This document shows positions 23,090-35,956 of a DNA stretch of 64,000 nucleotides, piece after piece (the stretch's first letter is position 1; the number at the start of each line of letters is the position of its first letter). This DNA is from Ampelocalamus luodianensis (lineage: Eukaryota; Streptophyta; Magnoliopsida; Poales; Poaceae): contig CM070628.1 in the NCBI GenBank assembly GCA_036346255.1, positions 18,739,840 to 18,803,839 on the forward strand, read 5' to 3'. The notes below the pieces were generated by a model. That model was not told the origin of the DNA. It ran no database searches and saw nothing but the letters and a program-made list of their open reading frames with translations. The position numbers and the translations under genes were made by a program.

Positions 23090-24006
23090 TGTCGGGACCC
23101 GAAAATACATCTCAGGAACCCTCTGTTTATTCTGAACTAGTCCCAGATCAGTAGCTAGCTCACACAGGGAAACAGTGATGAAATACCATCCATTTATTTG
23201 ATTTAACTAAAAAAATCTCAAAGTAACAAATAATAATTAATAACTGGACCTTATGGTCAACGTTTACTTAACTTGCCACGCAGGGCTAAAGAAACAAATA
23301 AACTCTTGCAGCGGAACGAAACTCTTCAATTGGCCAATCAACATGCCGACAGGCAATCGAGTGGAGAAACGCATCCTAACCCGCAAAACCTTCATGGTCC
23401 TCCTGGGCGAAGAACTCTTGAGCAGCTTGATATTCTTCAACTGAGCAATACAGGGCAAAAGCCATGAGTACTTTGAATGTACTCAACAAGCCGTGGGGAA
23501 ATGTATGCAAATAGTATTCATGCAGGGCTTGAACAAAGGTTAGCTGTATGGCTCTTTTGCAGAAAACGACAGTTACCACAAATACAATATTGAAATGCGT
23601 AATTGAAAACAATAATAAGTAATTAAACAATTTCTTTGAAACAACCAGTGAACTTCCCATTCACTTCCCAATCCAAACCAAAGATAAGTGAATTCCCATT
23701 CACCAATCAACACAAACCACCAAGTGAATGACCTATTCACCAAACGAACATTATATTCATCAAGTGAACTTCCCATCCACACTCCGACACATTTTTGAAG
23801 AAACTCTATCTCCCGTATGAAATCCCCGAGCACGTCCATAACCGCGGACACGGCTATTCGAATAGTTTTACACTCTGCAGAGGTTGTACAGCTTCACCCA
23901 CAAGAGATAGATCAACTTATAATGTCAGGCATTTCACGTTTTCGTAGGCGTACGACTAAGTGATCATCACAAGGCTTTTACAAAGCTCCTTCTTAACCCA
24001 GTTCTC
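23090..24006 (-). repeat. E2 3' LTR, piece 1
   Basis: Sense 3' end of the LTR, TGTCGGGACCC on the plus strand. Ends at the E3 insertion, where TTCTC (24002-24006) is the left duplication. It pairs with 42788-43710. The parallel ORFs at 23253-23660 and 42951-43364 are alike only because the LTRs are sisters. Confidence 0.9.
23834..23908 (-). other. Conserved palindrome module, E2 3' LTR
   Basis: GTCCATAACCGCGGAC, CTATTCGAATAG, then ACTCTGCAGAGGT, and CACCCACAAGAG, about 740-820 bp from the LTR 3' end. Confidence 0.75.
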
Positions 24007-24668
24007 TGTCGGGGCCCAAAAATACAATTCTGGACCCTCTGTGTATACTACACTAGTCCAGGATCACGCTAGTGCACACAGTGGCAACATCGATGAAATA
24101 TCATTTCCATATGCAAAGATGACTAATAAATAGGTAAATAACAATAAATACCAGAGTAAAGACCTTAAGGTCAAAGCTTACAATTAATGCCTCAGAAGGC
24201 GAATAGCTCAATGAAGTCAGCAATGAACGAAAGAATAACTTCAGTGAAGCCCATCCATATGCCCACAGGCAATCGGCTAGGGTGCGCGACCTAGTTCTTC
24301 TCGATCCTTGAAGTATGCCTTGTTGACCGATGATTCCTCCACTTCTGTAGGTTTGGGCGTATAGCAAGTATGAGTACACAACCGTACTCGCAAGTCATAC
24401 CACAGAATGCAATGTATAGATGCAGGCTTATTCCAAAGGAAATGGCTTCTGTGGTTATTTTGCAGAAATGCAACATTTGCAATTGAATACAAGTAATAGA
24501 TTGAAAGCATAATTCAAAACAAATAGACAATATTAATTTAACAGTTGTTTTCACAAAGACACATAGCCTAATCAAATTCTTTCACACAGCCATATGACTT
24601 AAATCACACAGCTGTCCCTTCCCAAAGGTTTTATGAAAATCTACCCCTCGTGTGAAATCCCCGAGCAT

Positions 24669-24740
24669 GTCCATGACCATGACGCGCTATTCGAATAGAT
24701 TGTTTAACACTCAGAGAGGTTGTACACTTTACCCACAAGA
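24669..24740 (-). other. Conserved palindrome module, E3 3' LTR (damaged)
   Basis: CTATTCGAATAG is intact, but the GTCC...GGAC part has lost bases compared with 32961-33034, and the third inverted repeat has a small deletion. Confidence 0.65.
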
Positions 24741-27226
24741 TGCAATCAACTGGATCGAGCTGATCACAACAAAACCTTTCGTAAACTTCATCTCAACATT
24801 GACACTCCCGGTGCTTACAAACCGTTATACATCTCACATAGGCCATGCATAACACACACCGTTGGACAGGGAAGCGACGAATCGTCCCGCAATGCAACCA
24901 TCAAGTAGTCACACCTCCACCCTATCACATAGCCTAACCTACCACCTGAACATCAATGCCGAGAATCCATAACTTACTAAGTTAGGCCCGTCCCATACCA
25001 GGCATGTGGTCGTACCGTAAGGCTCAGTTCAATAGCGCACAAAGTTAAGTCCTTAATTGACCAAGGCAAGACTTCCATGTTCTAACTAAGTCACAAAGAT
25101 TATCATTCCCATCACATAGTCCACCATGTCACCCAGTCTCCACCACTTGCCTCACCCAAATCCTTTACCACCTGGTTGGTTTTAGTGCAACACATGCCAT
25201 CACGAAGTAATAACACATAGCACACAGTTTTACACAAAGTTCCATAATCACATAGTCAAATTTATAATTGCAACTCAGGTTATGATGATGACTCGTTGCA
25301 TGGCTAAGCAATCTACTCGTACTAACCAACCCACGTTGGTAATACCATAGCACCAACTAAATATGAACCAATCTAGGGTGACAAAAGATTATGACATACA
25401 ATAGACAAAGTGTATATAACAAATTGGATTAATAGCTAAACCCAAAACCATTTAAATAATTACTTAAAGTAAATGCAATAATTTGAATCAAAGAAATTTT
25501 GAAAACTGGGTTCAATATGATCAAAGGTATAACTTGCCTTGCTATAGCAATGATGATCTTATTTTATCTTCAATCTTCTACTTGCTTGATCTTCAGCTCC
25601 TTCGGACGATTCCGGGACTTCGGCATCTAACGAGAAAGAAAGCGTAAAACAAACTAAATTCAAAAAGGAAAATCAAATAAAATCCAAATTGAAATTGAAT
25701 GGTACAGGAAGGTAGATATTGAATTTATATGAATTTAGAAACTTGAATGGGTTCAATCGGAATTCGGATGAAGAAGATATGGCTTTTGGAAGATTGGAAT
25801 TCATATGAAATGATGAAAAGGTCTACGGAATATTCTCAGAATATTCTATTCCGAAAATATTAGAAAAAGAATGAGTGTATGTTAGGTGGGACCGACTGAT
25901 ATTTATGAATTTCTAGAATTAAAATAATTCCAGAAATAAGGTAGAGAGAGTGACAAGTGGGACCAATAAGATAAATGACTTTTCAAGAATTAAATTAATT
26001 CCCGAAAATAGGATTATGGATTGACATGTGGGCCACTAGTCTATGGACCAGGTCCACGGAGATATACTAGACCACGGTGGACCAAGCTCATGGTTAGGGT
26101 TTGACCAAGGTTGACCGACATACGGGACCCGCATGTAAGAGAGATAAATAATTAGTATTTTAATTGGGAGGATGATATGTGGGGTCTACATGTGTTTAGA
26201 GAGATATAAATCTGTATGGATGGCAATGGGTCCACATGGAAAGGAAAGTATTAGATGTATAGCTGTGATACATTAATTTGATGGAAAAGAAAGAGAGAAA
26301 TCTAGAGATGCAATTGAAGGCAACAGAAACGGAGGTTTGTTCAACCTGATCATGGCGGCATGGCGGCATTGACATGGTAGAGAGATGGCAAAGCAAAGAA
26401 TAAATGTTTGGCTCTGCACATCAAAGAAAGGAAAGGAAGACACAGAAGCATCAGAGAACAAATTGCTTAGATATTGCCTGTACATACATGAACAGAGAAC
26501 AAGGGCAAAGTGCTCGGCTTGGTCTTTTGGCGCAGAGATAGCATAGCAATTGAGAGAACGATTATCAGTGGAGCGGTCGAATCGAACAACAACCGAATAG
26601 AACAAGAAACAAAAATAGATTACAGAGAACAGGAAGAAGCTCCAGGCTGATATTTGGTACGTGGCGGTGGCAAGGATTTTGATGCTGAGAAGGCAAAACA
26701 AAGACTAAAGAACTAACAGAGAAGATGCATGGATTAAATAGATGACCAGAGACTCGAGCTACGAAAGGTAAAGACAACCGATCGAACACATACGCACCGA
26801 ACGTCCGCACCATAGACATGAAGAGTACACATGCATTAACAGCAGCGCGCGTGGCCGGCCGCGGCGAGGCGACGAGCAGCGCGAAGGGCAAACGGAAAGG
26901 AAACGACGAGCCGGACGCGATGGCGCGGTCGGATTTTGGAAAACTCACCGAGGAAGCGAAACGCGATGAACACGGTTTGGCTCTAATGGCCGACGGTGCT
27001 CGGCGATCTTCGGGTGAAGTGGATGGAACCATGACGTAGAGGCGACGACGCGAAGCCAACGCCGCAGACGGTTCGCCAACGGACGTCGGATGAAGCGCAG
27101 TTCGGAGAAGACTTTTGGTTGGAGCTCGGTTTTCGGAGATTACAACGAAAATAGATCGGTTTGGAGGAAACCAATTCGTGGATTGGAAGAGGATCAACAC
27201 GACGCGTGGCGCGCAAACGGCTCGCT

Positions 27227-27233
27227 TTTATAT
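27227..27233 (-). promoter_or_regulatory. Candidate TATA box, E3 3' LTR
   Basis: GCATATAAAAGCGAGC on the minus strand, about 415 bp into the LTR and at the edge of a G/C-rich stretch. The same site is kept in the 5' LTR at 35524-35530. Confidence 0.55.
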
Positions 27234-27648
27234 GCACCGTGGAAGAAGATATGGAAATTTGAAGTTTAGAGTTTGAAACGGACACGATACGAGCTCTCAG
27301 TGCGTTCGTTCGGAAGATGAACAGTACCGCGAGGTATCTGTTGCACGTGAGCAGAGAGAGAAAACTGATTTTTTTGGAATTAAAAGAAAACGCCAAAAAT
27401 CAAGGAGATCAAATAAATAGCAAATAAATCCGAAAAAAACGCAGAAAATACCCAAAAATTCCTTGAAAGACAAGGAAGCCAAATAACACAAGTTTTTATT
27501 TAATTAATGTTCAGATTAGTCAAATTAAATATTTTTAATTTATAAAATTCCCAATTCAGCTTTATTAATTCAAATAAAATTAGTGAAATTTTCCAAGGAC
27601 CTAAACTACTCAGAAGATTTTTGAAAAGCCAAATTTTGGGACGTTACA

Positions 27649-27668
27649 AACCTCCCCCCCTTAAAGGA
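27649..27668 (-). promoter_or_regulatory. E3 polypurine tract
   Basis: On the minus strand TTTAAGGGGGGGGAGGTT directly precedes the LTR start TGTAACG. It sets the 3' LTR boundary and the strand. Confidence 0.85.
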
Positions 27669-30118
27669 ATCTCGCCCCGAGATTCAGTCACTATAGAATA
27701 GGATCAGAACTCACCTTCTGTTCACTTCACTTTCAAATTGCTTTGACTTTGATCAATCGCTCTTCGACCACTTACGAACAACGCCTTGCTTCTTGCTAAA
27801 CTTCGCGCTCATCGAAAACTTGACGAATCGGCTTTTGGTGGAAGACATCTTGAAACTTGATTGCTTCTACCGGGCCGCTTGATCGGTGCTTGAAGGCACT
27901 TCAAGTGGAGGAAATCTTGTCACGATCGACAACTCAAAGTTGGCAAACTATCTCTTCTTGGCTTTCGAATCTGAACTAACTAACACATTTTTGTCAACTC
28001 ACATACAATTCTTTAGCACGAACTCCAACAGTATTCGAAGATAGACATGGTCGCGAAGGTGAAAATCAGATAGTCTGTAGCTTTCTTTTTGAACACCGCT
28101 ACTTAAATTCCGCTTAGGATTAAGGACCCTTGGTCTTCGCTTCATGATTAATGCAACATCCACATACTTTGTAATTTGATCCGCTCCTAGCCGAGCGATG
28201 ACTTACACGATCAACCACTCAACTTCGTGAGGGTCACAACTACGATCGGTCGAATCGGGTTGTAGAGAAACTCTACACATAACACTTACTTGCTCGACTT
28301 GGTACTGAAAGTTAAGGCACAACTCATTAATCTTTTCAATCGCTCATTGATTCAGGCGATTCACAACATCAATCAAATGATCACCCAAGCATCATGCGGA
28401 TCTGGCCGCTAACACAAGATAAGCCGATCCTTGGTCCATCACTAACTTCTCGACACGCCGTGCAATTTGACCATCTCTGTAGATCCGACATCGCACCCAT
28501 GCCGATTTAATGTCATATCTGCCGATACAACCTCTGTCAGATACCACTCGCTAGGCGCTCAAACTAGGTGATATTGACAGAATGAAGCGACAAATTTCGT
28601 CAAATGATCAACAATCACCCTTCAAGAAATTATATCCCGATTGGGTCCTGGAGATCCCATATCCGAATTCTCGTGGATAGAAGTACTGACTAGCCCCAAC
28701 ATTTTGGCTGATTTTCCGACATGCCAAACACATGGTAACCCATTCTGCGATATTTCACTTTATTTTGGATCATCACAATGCCACTTTGAGATCTTTGTAC
28801 ACCTTGGTACTTTCGAAGAAAAGTAGAATGCTTACACTCAAATGTTGGTTTGAGCATAAACTACTGGAGTTCCTTCTCATTAGATATGCAAATATACTCA
28901 TTGATCCATGGATCATTCTGTTTGCCTTCAGTGGGTTCTCACTCTTTCCTTGGCTTTACGTGAGGACGAATCACTTAACGTTACTGTCACCTCGCTGATT
29001 TCTAGCATCGGTCCAAACTCTGGGGTTCAACAGATATCCTTGCAACTGACTCAAGATCCAAACTCTGAATTTCACAGGTAACTTTAGCTGACTGATCAAC
29101 AGATCCTTGTGGTAGCACTTCTGTTTCAAAGTATCTGTCGCTGTACTGGTCTGGTATGAGGGAACGGATTCCAACCTCATGGTTCTCAATCCAATAACCA
29201 TCTTTGTTGCTCCACGGTAGCAACTTCGAATTATGACTAAGATAATTCACCACCTAAGACTTCTTAACACACCAATTCTTGGATGTTCCGTGATAAAAGC
29301 TATCAAGGTTCTTTCTGATATTTGACCATACGAGCATTGGAGTTGTGATTAATCTCTTCTGAAATTCTTACAAACACGGTTCACTTCTAGCGGCCTGGGC
29401 GAACTTCTCTTCTTACAACCAGTGAGGGGTCTTGGCTAACTTGAAATAACTATCTCATTGATCTTCAACTAACACTGTCTCGAAACGACTGCTTCACTGG
29501 TATTCAACTAACACTGCTAAGCTGATGGGTTTGATTTGACACTGCATTTATCTGATAAAGTCATCTGATCTACTCTATCATTTTTGGCAAACTCGTTGGT
29601 AACTTTTGTCATAATTCATCTGTGACGTAATTCCTTCTGGAATTGACTGATCCTAGGTACCAAGTCAGAGACGAATCTTGACTTTGAATATGGTTGCATG
29701 CTGCATAGACCACTTGCAATGAAGACTGCATATTCTCTTGCGGATACAGACATTATCCATTGATTAGATTCTTCAATCATTTACTATTGTCTCACTGCTA
29801 TGCAAAATGATGAGTTGGAATTCAACATCACATTCCATAGTTACGCCTCTACAGCCTTCAATCATCATGACTTAACGCTTGATTACTCAACTTGCAAAGG
29901 CAGACTCTTGGAAAGGTATCCAATGATTTAATATCCAATAATTTCTTTTTCTCCAGAATTTGCATGCAAAGATGTCCACATTTTTGCTTTCTAACAAAGG
30001 AAAGGTTACAATGATTCCCTGATTTTACTGCTACTAACAGAGGCATGACACTGCATGATCTGGTATCACCAATCTAGACTTTCTTGGTAACATCATCATT
30101 CAAACGTCTCTTCTTTGA
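27669..30118 (-). pseudogene. E3 pol remnant, heavily degraded
   Basis: No frame longer than about 90 aa. Scraps support former pol. Around 28590-28625 the minus strand reads VIVDHLTKFVASF, the first-Asp region of integrase (family VIVDRLTKVAHF), preceded by FITGLP-like sequence. The stretch 27780-27930 resembles E1 sequence that encodes the integrase tail. I could not find the RT catalytic IDD motif or an RNase H signature between 28900 and 30100. The interval is about 2.4 kb, shorter than a full gypsy pol, so deletion as well as point decay is likely. The interior assignment is uncertain. Confidence 0.5.
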
Positions 30119-31588
30119 CTACTTCATTGGGCAAACGGATCCTAGTGCGTTACCAACTGCTCTAGGAGTTAAAATCTTAATCGAAATGACTTCCGTATTC
30201 TTGCATCTGGAGTGAGTGACTGGTTCCACTGAGGACACTAGCTGATGTAGTGACCTTTTCCATGATTGTTGTAGCATAGACATGTCGAACCTTGTGACTT
30301 TTTCTGAAGAGGTCAAGGCAGAACGATTATTTTGGTGTTCTTCAACCTTCAAGAAGGATAGTCGCTTTGTAGGACATCTCTTGGCATAGTGGCCTTTCTT
30401 ACCACACTTGAAACACACTAGTGACGAGACTGGCTTGTTTCTCTTTTGAGGTGGGCTGCTGAGGTCAATATCCTGCCTTTGTGATCCTTCAGCTGATATG
30501 TCTTGTACTGACAATGGTTTGCCTTCTTTTGCTAATGTTCTGACAGTAGCTCGAAACTTTTCTCGCTGACGTTGCATTGCAGAAGTCAACACAGAATACA
30601 TAGGGCACTGGCTCGGACAATGATCATAGCTTTCACACAAGAAATATGTGATCTTACTCATAGGACATTCACCAACAGCATGGTTTCCTTCGCAACTGGA
30701 ACAACTGATATTGTGCTCATCAGGACTATGGCCTATTTCTACACAACAGGTACATGCACAATCTTCTGACTTATCTGATTGGCAGCATTTCAACTGACAA
30801 CGGCTAGATTTGGTGTAGGATATCGAAATAGCAGGTTTCTCTTGATCACTTATGCTTGATATTGCATGCTGTTGGCACAAAGCGGTGGTGAACTCTGCCG
30901 AAGTGATGGTGTGCTCGTCCTGATGGGTGGCACGAAATTTTTCCCACCAATCTAATGCAACTCCTCCTAAATGATGAGCAGCATAGAAAACTTTCTCATT
31001 ATCATTGCATTGCACAACAATTAGCTTTTCTTCTATGGTGCGAATCCAAGATTCTGCATCCTTGAGTGCGGTTGAACCTTCAAAGATAGGCGGCTTGGTC
31101 CTTAAGAACTTTGCAAACTTGAACTGAGGGCGCGTCGTTGGGATGGCAACGAGTTGCGCATCATTGCAAACATTAATATTGTCTAATGGTTGCATCGTCA
31201 CTTGCATGATCTGATTCCAGGCTGCAGGGAACTGGCTCGGGTTCTGATGTGTCACTACTGGCACTAGAGATAGTTGTTGGTCATCGTCTGCTCTGGTACT
31301 GACACTGGCGATGGTACGATGACTTGCTTGATTATTTTGATTCATCAAATTGGCTAAGGTAGCGGTGGTCTGATTCTGCTGGGTCATCCTGTTGTTCATA
31401 TTCTGCATCATCGCATTCAAGAGTTGAGTCTGAGCTACCAAGAATTGTTCCATGACTGGATCTGCTACTCCTGGTACTAACAACTGTTCACTGGGATTGA
31501 CAACATCTGAGCTGGCATAGACTGTCTTGAGATTACTAACAAGGCTGCCTTCACTGGGGCTCTTTATCTGCTGGCTGACCAGGGCTTA
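30119..31588 (-). pseudogene. E3 gag with capsid and extra Cys/His block, largely open
   Basis: The frame is open from a TAA at about 31588 to the stop at 30119 (about 490 codons; the first in-frame ATG is near 31450). A Gln/Asn-rich start (QTQLLNAMMQNMNNRMTQQNQ) leads to the gag core: FAKFLRTKPPIFEG, DAESWIRTIEEKL, VFYAAHHLGGVALDWWEKF. A Cys/His-rich block follows (CCVEIGH..., CSSCEGNHAVGEC, FLCESYDHCPSQC) that resembles motifs 1-3 of E0. Then comes a normal knuckle CFKCGKKGHYAKRC. The expected continuation after the WW motif (AEFTTAF then a basic helix) is altered around the Cys/His block. Gag would form the RNA-packaging particle. The upstream ATG seems to be lost. Confidence 0.8.
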
Positions 31589-32279
31589 TAGATGAGAGGG
31601 AAAAGCACAAGGTAAGGGAAGACAATCTACTAAGGGAAGCAGGTTTAACCCAACAAACACCAAGAACCACACAAATAGCCGGAAAGCTATTAAGAAGCAT
31701 AAAACTCACAGCCAAACTACACCGAGAAGGGAAACAAAGATCTAATCGTCTAGTCGATTAAACTCTAACTTAACAGGGCGACTTGGCTCAACACACGGGA
31801 GGAACCTACACTGATTTATCCTATATGGTTGGTCTGAAGAAAACTCGAACTGGTCACGGTCTTCACAAACGTTGATCGCTTGCATCCTTGGAGGCGAAGC
31901 TTGAAGAAAGATGGAGGCGACGTACAACTTCTTCTTAGTCTTGAATTTTTGCGACGCACTTGTCTTGAACACTTGGGAGATGTTGACACGTTGTTGTTTG
32001 TTGCGTGGTCTTCAAATAGTTGCTCAAAACTGCTCTTGGGCATCCACCAAGATATTTAGCACGAATAACGATGACTATAGAAGTTATGAGGGGAGAGAGT
32101 CCAATTTAATACTCAAAATGGTGAGGACGAATATAGATGAGAAAGGAATAGAATGGAAGAGTATAGAAGCTAGACAAGATGAGAATAGCACATCATTAAG
32201 ATTTTTCATTTGTAAAATAGTTTTGAAGTTTTCCTTACAAACGGCCATTCTAACTAAGGTCACGACCTACAGTCGATAT
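31589..32279 (-). other. E3 leader between primer-binding site and gag
   Basis: About 690 bp. Small ORFs on both strands (for example 31816-32043 minus, 31911-32423 plus) show no family signature. I see no dsRBD-like ORF here. Confidence 0.4.
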
Positions 32280-32292
32280 GGCTCTGATACCA
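32280..32292 (-). promoter_or_regulatory. E3 primer-binding site
   Basis: On the minus strand an exact TGGTATCAGAGCC lies 4 nt after the 5' LTR end (32297). Initiator tRNA-Met type. Confidence 0.88.
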
Positions 32293-32960
32293 CCTCTGTC
32301 GGGACCCAAAAATACAATTCTGGACCCTCTGTGTATACTGCACTAGTCCAGGATCACGGTAGTGCACACAGTGGCAACATCGATGAAATATCATTTCCAT
32401 ATGCAAAGATGACTAATAAATAGGCAAATAACAATAAATACCAGAGTAAAGACCTTAAGGTCAAAGCTTACAATTAATGCCTCAGAAGGCGAATAGCTCA
32501 ATGAAGCTGCAGCGGAACGAAACGGAATAACTTCAGTGAAGCCCATCCATATGCCCACAGGCAATCGGCTGGGGTGCGCGACCTAGTTCTTCTCGATCCT
32601 TGAAGTAGGCCTTGTTGACCGATGATTCCTCCACTTCTGTAGGTTTGGGCATATAGCAAGTATGAGTACACAACCGTACTCGCAAGTCATACCACAGAAT
32701 GCAATGTATAGATGCAGGCTTATTCCAAAGGAAATGGCTTCTGTGGTTATTTTGCAGAAATGCAACATTTGCAATTGAATACAAGTAATAGATTGAAAGC
32801 ATAATTCAAAACAAATAGACAATATTAATTTAACAGTTGTTTTCACAAAGACACATAGCCTAATCAAATTCTTTCACACAGCCATATGACTTAAATCACA
32901 CAGCTGTCCCTTGCCAAAGGTTTTATGAAAATCTACCCCTCGTGTGAAATCCCCGAGCAT

Positions 32961-33034
32961 GTCCATGACCGCGGACGCGGCTATTCGAATAGATTGTTTA
33001 ACACTCTGTAGAGGTTGTACACTTTACCCACAAG
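32961..33034 (-). other. Conserved palindrome module, E3 5' LTR
   Basis: GTCCATGACCGCGGAC, CTATTCGAATAG, ACTCTGTAGAGGT and TTTACCCACAAGA. Intact where the 3' LTR copy is damaged. Confidence 0.75.
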
Positions 33035-35523
33035 ATGCAATCAACTGGATCAGAGCTGATCACAACAAAACCTTTCAGAAACTTCATCTCAACATTGACA
33101 CTCCCAGTGTGCTTACAACCCGTTATACATCTCACATAGGCCATGCATAACACACACCGTTGGACAGGGAAGCGACGAATCGTCCCGCAATGCAACCATC
33201 AAGTAGTCACACCTCCACCCTATCACATAGCCTAACCTACCACCTGAACATCAATGCCGAGAATCCATAACTTACTAAGTTAGGCCCGTCCCATACCAGG
33301 CATGTGGTCGTACCGTAAGGCTCAGTTCAATAGCGCACAAAGTTAAGTCCTTAATTGACCAAGGCAAGACTTCCATGTTCTAACTAAGTCACAAAGATTA
33401 TCATTCCCATCACATAGTCCACCATGTCACACGCCTCCACCACTTGCCTCACCCAAATCCTTTACCACCTGGTTGGTTTTAGTGCAACACATGCCATCAC
33501 GAAGTAATAACACATAGCACACAGTTTTACACAAAGTTCCATAATCACATAGTCAAATTTATAATTGCAACTCAGGTTATGATGATGACTCGTTGCATGG
33601 CTAAGCAATCTACTCGTACTAACCAACCCACGTTGGTAATACCATAGCACCAACTAAATATGAACCAATCTAGGGTGACAAAAGATTATGACATACAATA
33701 GACAAAGTGGATATAACAAATTGGATTAATAGCGAAACCCAAAAGCATTTAAATAATTACTTAAAGTAAATGCAATAATTTGAATCAAAGAAATTTTGAA
33801 AACTGGGTTCAATATGATCAAAGGTATAACTTGCCTTGCTATAGCAATGATGATCTTATTTTATCTTCAATAATCTACTTGCTTGATCTTCAGCTCCTTC
33901 GGACGATTCCGGGACTTCGGCGTCTAACGAGAAAGAAAGCGTAAAACAAAATAAATTCAAAAAGGAAAATCAAATAAAATCCAAATTGAAATTGAATGGT
34001 ACTGGAAGGTAGATATTGAATTTATATGAATTTAGAAACTTGAATGGGTTCAATCGGAATTCGGATGAAGAAGATATGGCTTTTGGAAGATTGGAATTCA
34101 CATGAAATGATGAAAAGGTCTACGGAATATTCTCAGAATATTCTATTCCGAAAATATTAGAAAAAGAATGAGTGTACGTTAGGTGGGACCGACTGATATT
34201 TATGAATTTCTAGAATTAAAATAATTCTAGAAATAAGGTAGAGAGAGTGACAAGTGGGACCAATAAGATAAATGACTTTTCAAGAATTAAATTAATTCCT
34301 GAAAATAGGATTATGGATTGACATGTGGGCCACTAGTCTATGGACCAGGTCCACGGAGATATGCTAGACCACGGTGGACCAAGCTCATGGTTAGGGTTTG
34401 ACCAAGGTTGACCGACATACGGGACCCGCATGTAAGAGAGATAAATAATTATTATTTTAATTGGGAGGATGATATGTGGGGTCTACATGTAAGCGAGAGA
34501 GATATAAATCTGTATGGATGGCAATGGGTCCACATGGAAAGGAAAGTATTAGATGTATAGCTGTGATACATTAATTTGATGGAAAAGAAAGAGAGAAATC
34601 TGGAGATGCAATTGAAGGCAACAGAAACGGAGGTTTGTTCAACCTGATCATGGCGGCATGGCGGCATTGACATGGTAGAGAGATGGCAAAGCAAAGAATA
34701 AATGTTTGGCTCGCACATCAAAGAAAGGAAAGGAAGACATGTACATCAGAGAACAAATTGCTTAGATATTGCTCAGTACATACATGAACAGAGAACAAGG
34801 GGCGGTGCTCGGTTGGTCTTTTAGCGCGGAGATAGCATAGCAATTGAGAGAAAGAATTAATCGTGAGCAATGAATGGAACAATCAACCGAATAGAACAAG
34901 AAACAAAAATAGATTATAGAGAATGTGAAGAAGCTCCAGGCTGATATTTGGTACGTGGCGGTGGCAAGGATTTTGATGCTGGGAAGGCAAAACAAAGACT
35001 AAAGAACTAACAGAGAGGATGCATGGATTAAATAGATGACCAGAGACTCGAGCTACGTAAAGATAAAGACAACGGATCGAACACATACGCACCGAACGTC
35101 GCACCATAGACATGAAGAGTACACATGCATTAACGATGCACGCGTGGTGGCGGCGGCGAGGTGACGAGCAGCGGCGAAGGGCAAACGGAAAGGAAACGAC
35201 GAGCCGGACGCGATGGCGCGGTCGGATTTTGGAAAAACTCACCGAGGAAGCAAGAAACGCGATAAACACGGTTTGGCTCTAATTGCCGACGCGTGCTCGC
35301 GATCTTCGGTGAAGTGGATGGAACCATGACGTAGAGGCGACGACGCTGCCAACGCCAGAGACGGTTCGCCAACGGGCGTCGGACGAAGGCGAGTCACGGA
35401 GAAGACTTTTGGTTGGAGCTCGATTTTCTGGAGATTGCAACGAAAATAGATCGGTTTGGAGGAAACCAATTCAGGGGATTGGAAGAGGGGATCAACACGG
35501 ACGTGTGAGCGCAAACGGCTCGC

Positions 35524-35530
35524 TTTTATA
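35524..35530 (-). promoter_or_regulatory. Candidate TATA box, E3 5' LTR
   Basis: Same TATAAAA site as 27227-27233. This is the copy that would drive element transcription. Confidence 0.55.
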
Positions 35531-35956
35531 TGCACCGTGGAAGAAGATATGGAAATTTGAAGTTTAGAGTTTGAAACGGACACGATACGAGCTCTCTGGT
35601 GCGTTCGGTTCTGGAAGATGAACAGTACCGCGTGAGGTACTGTAGCACGTGGGCAGGAGAGAGAAAAACTGATTTTTTTGGAATTAAAAGAAAACGCCAA
35701 AAATCAAGGAGATGAAATAAATAGCAAATAAATCCGAAAAAAACTCAGAAAATACCCAAAAATTCCTTGAAAGACAAAGAAGCCAAATAACACAAGTTTT
35801 TATTTAATTAATGTTCAGATTAGTCAAATTAAATATTTTTAATTTATAAAATTCCCAATTCAGCTTTATTAATTCAAATAAAATTAGTGAAATTTTCCAA
35901 GGACCTAAACTACTCAAAAGTTTTTGAAAAGCCAAATTTTGGGACGTTACATTCTC

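Larger units (their letters stand above)
24007..27648 (-). repeat. E3 3' LTR
   Basis: Sense start TGTAACGTCCC at 27648 and end GGGCCCCGACA at 24007. A TATA-like TATAAAA is at 27227-27233 (minus). If used, it would make most of the LTR (about 3.2 kb) transcribed leader. It contains a damaged copy of the palindrome module at 24669-24740. The G/C-rich ORFs at 26565-27200 are not called as genes. Confidence 0.9.
24007..35951 (-). mobile_element. E3: gypsy element with open gag and collapsed pol, 11.9 kb
   Basis: LTRs 24007-27648 and 32297-35951 (3.64 and 3.66 kb), internal 27649-32296. An exact 5-bp duplication TTCTC (24002-24006 and 35952-35956) flanks it. The partner E2 LTR has the unoccupied site at 43706-43710 (TTCTG). 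Minus orientation follows from the primer-binding site beside the 32297 LTR and the polypurine tract beside 27648. Gag is well preserved, while pol is only recognisable in scraps, so it is either old in pol or internally rearranged. L4 is a solo LTR of the same family in the opposite orientation. Confidence 0.93.
32297..35951 (-). repeat. E3 5' LTR
   Basis: 3655 bp with intact TG/CA ends. It pairs with 24007-27648. Differences are mostly short indels near CG-rich words. It contains the module at 32961-33034 and the TATA-like site at 35524-35530. Confidence 0.92.

Noticed and set aside
23253..23660. Pair of ORFs conserved at 42951-43364
   Set aside because: Conservation is explained by LTR duplication at insertion. 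The products have no recognisable domain.
26565..27200. 211-aa minus ORF in the E3 3' LTR
   Set aside because: It is not open in the sister LTR (34883-35700 needs other frames), contains low-complexity hydrophobic runs, and spans the TATA and leader region.
28971..29253. Minus ORFs in E3 as a novel gene
   Set aside because: They lie where decayed pol is expected, overlap each other in two frames and show no independent signature.
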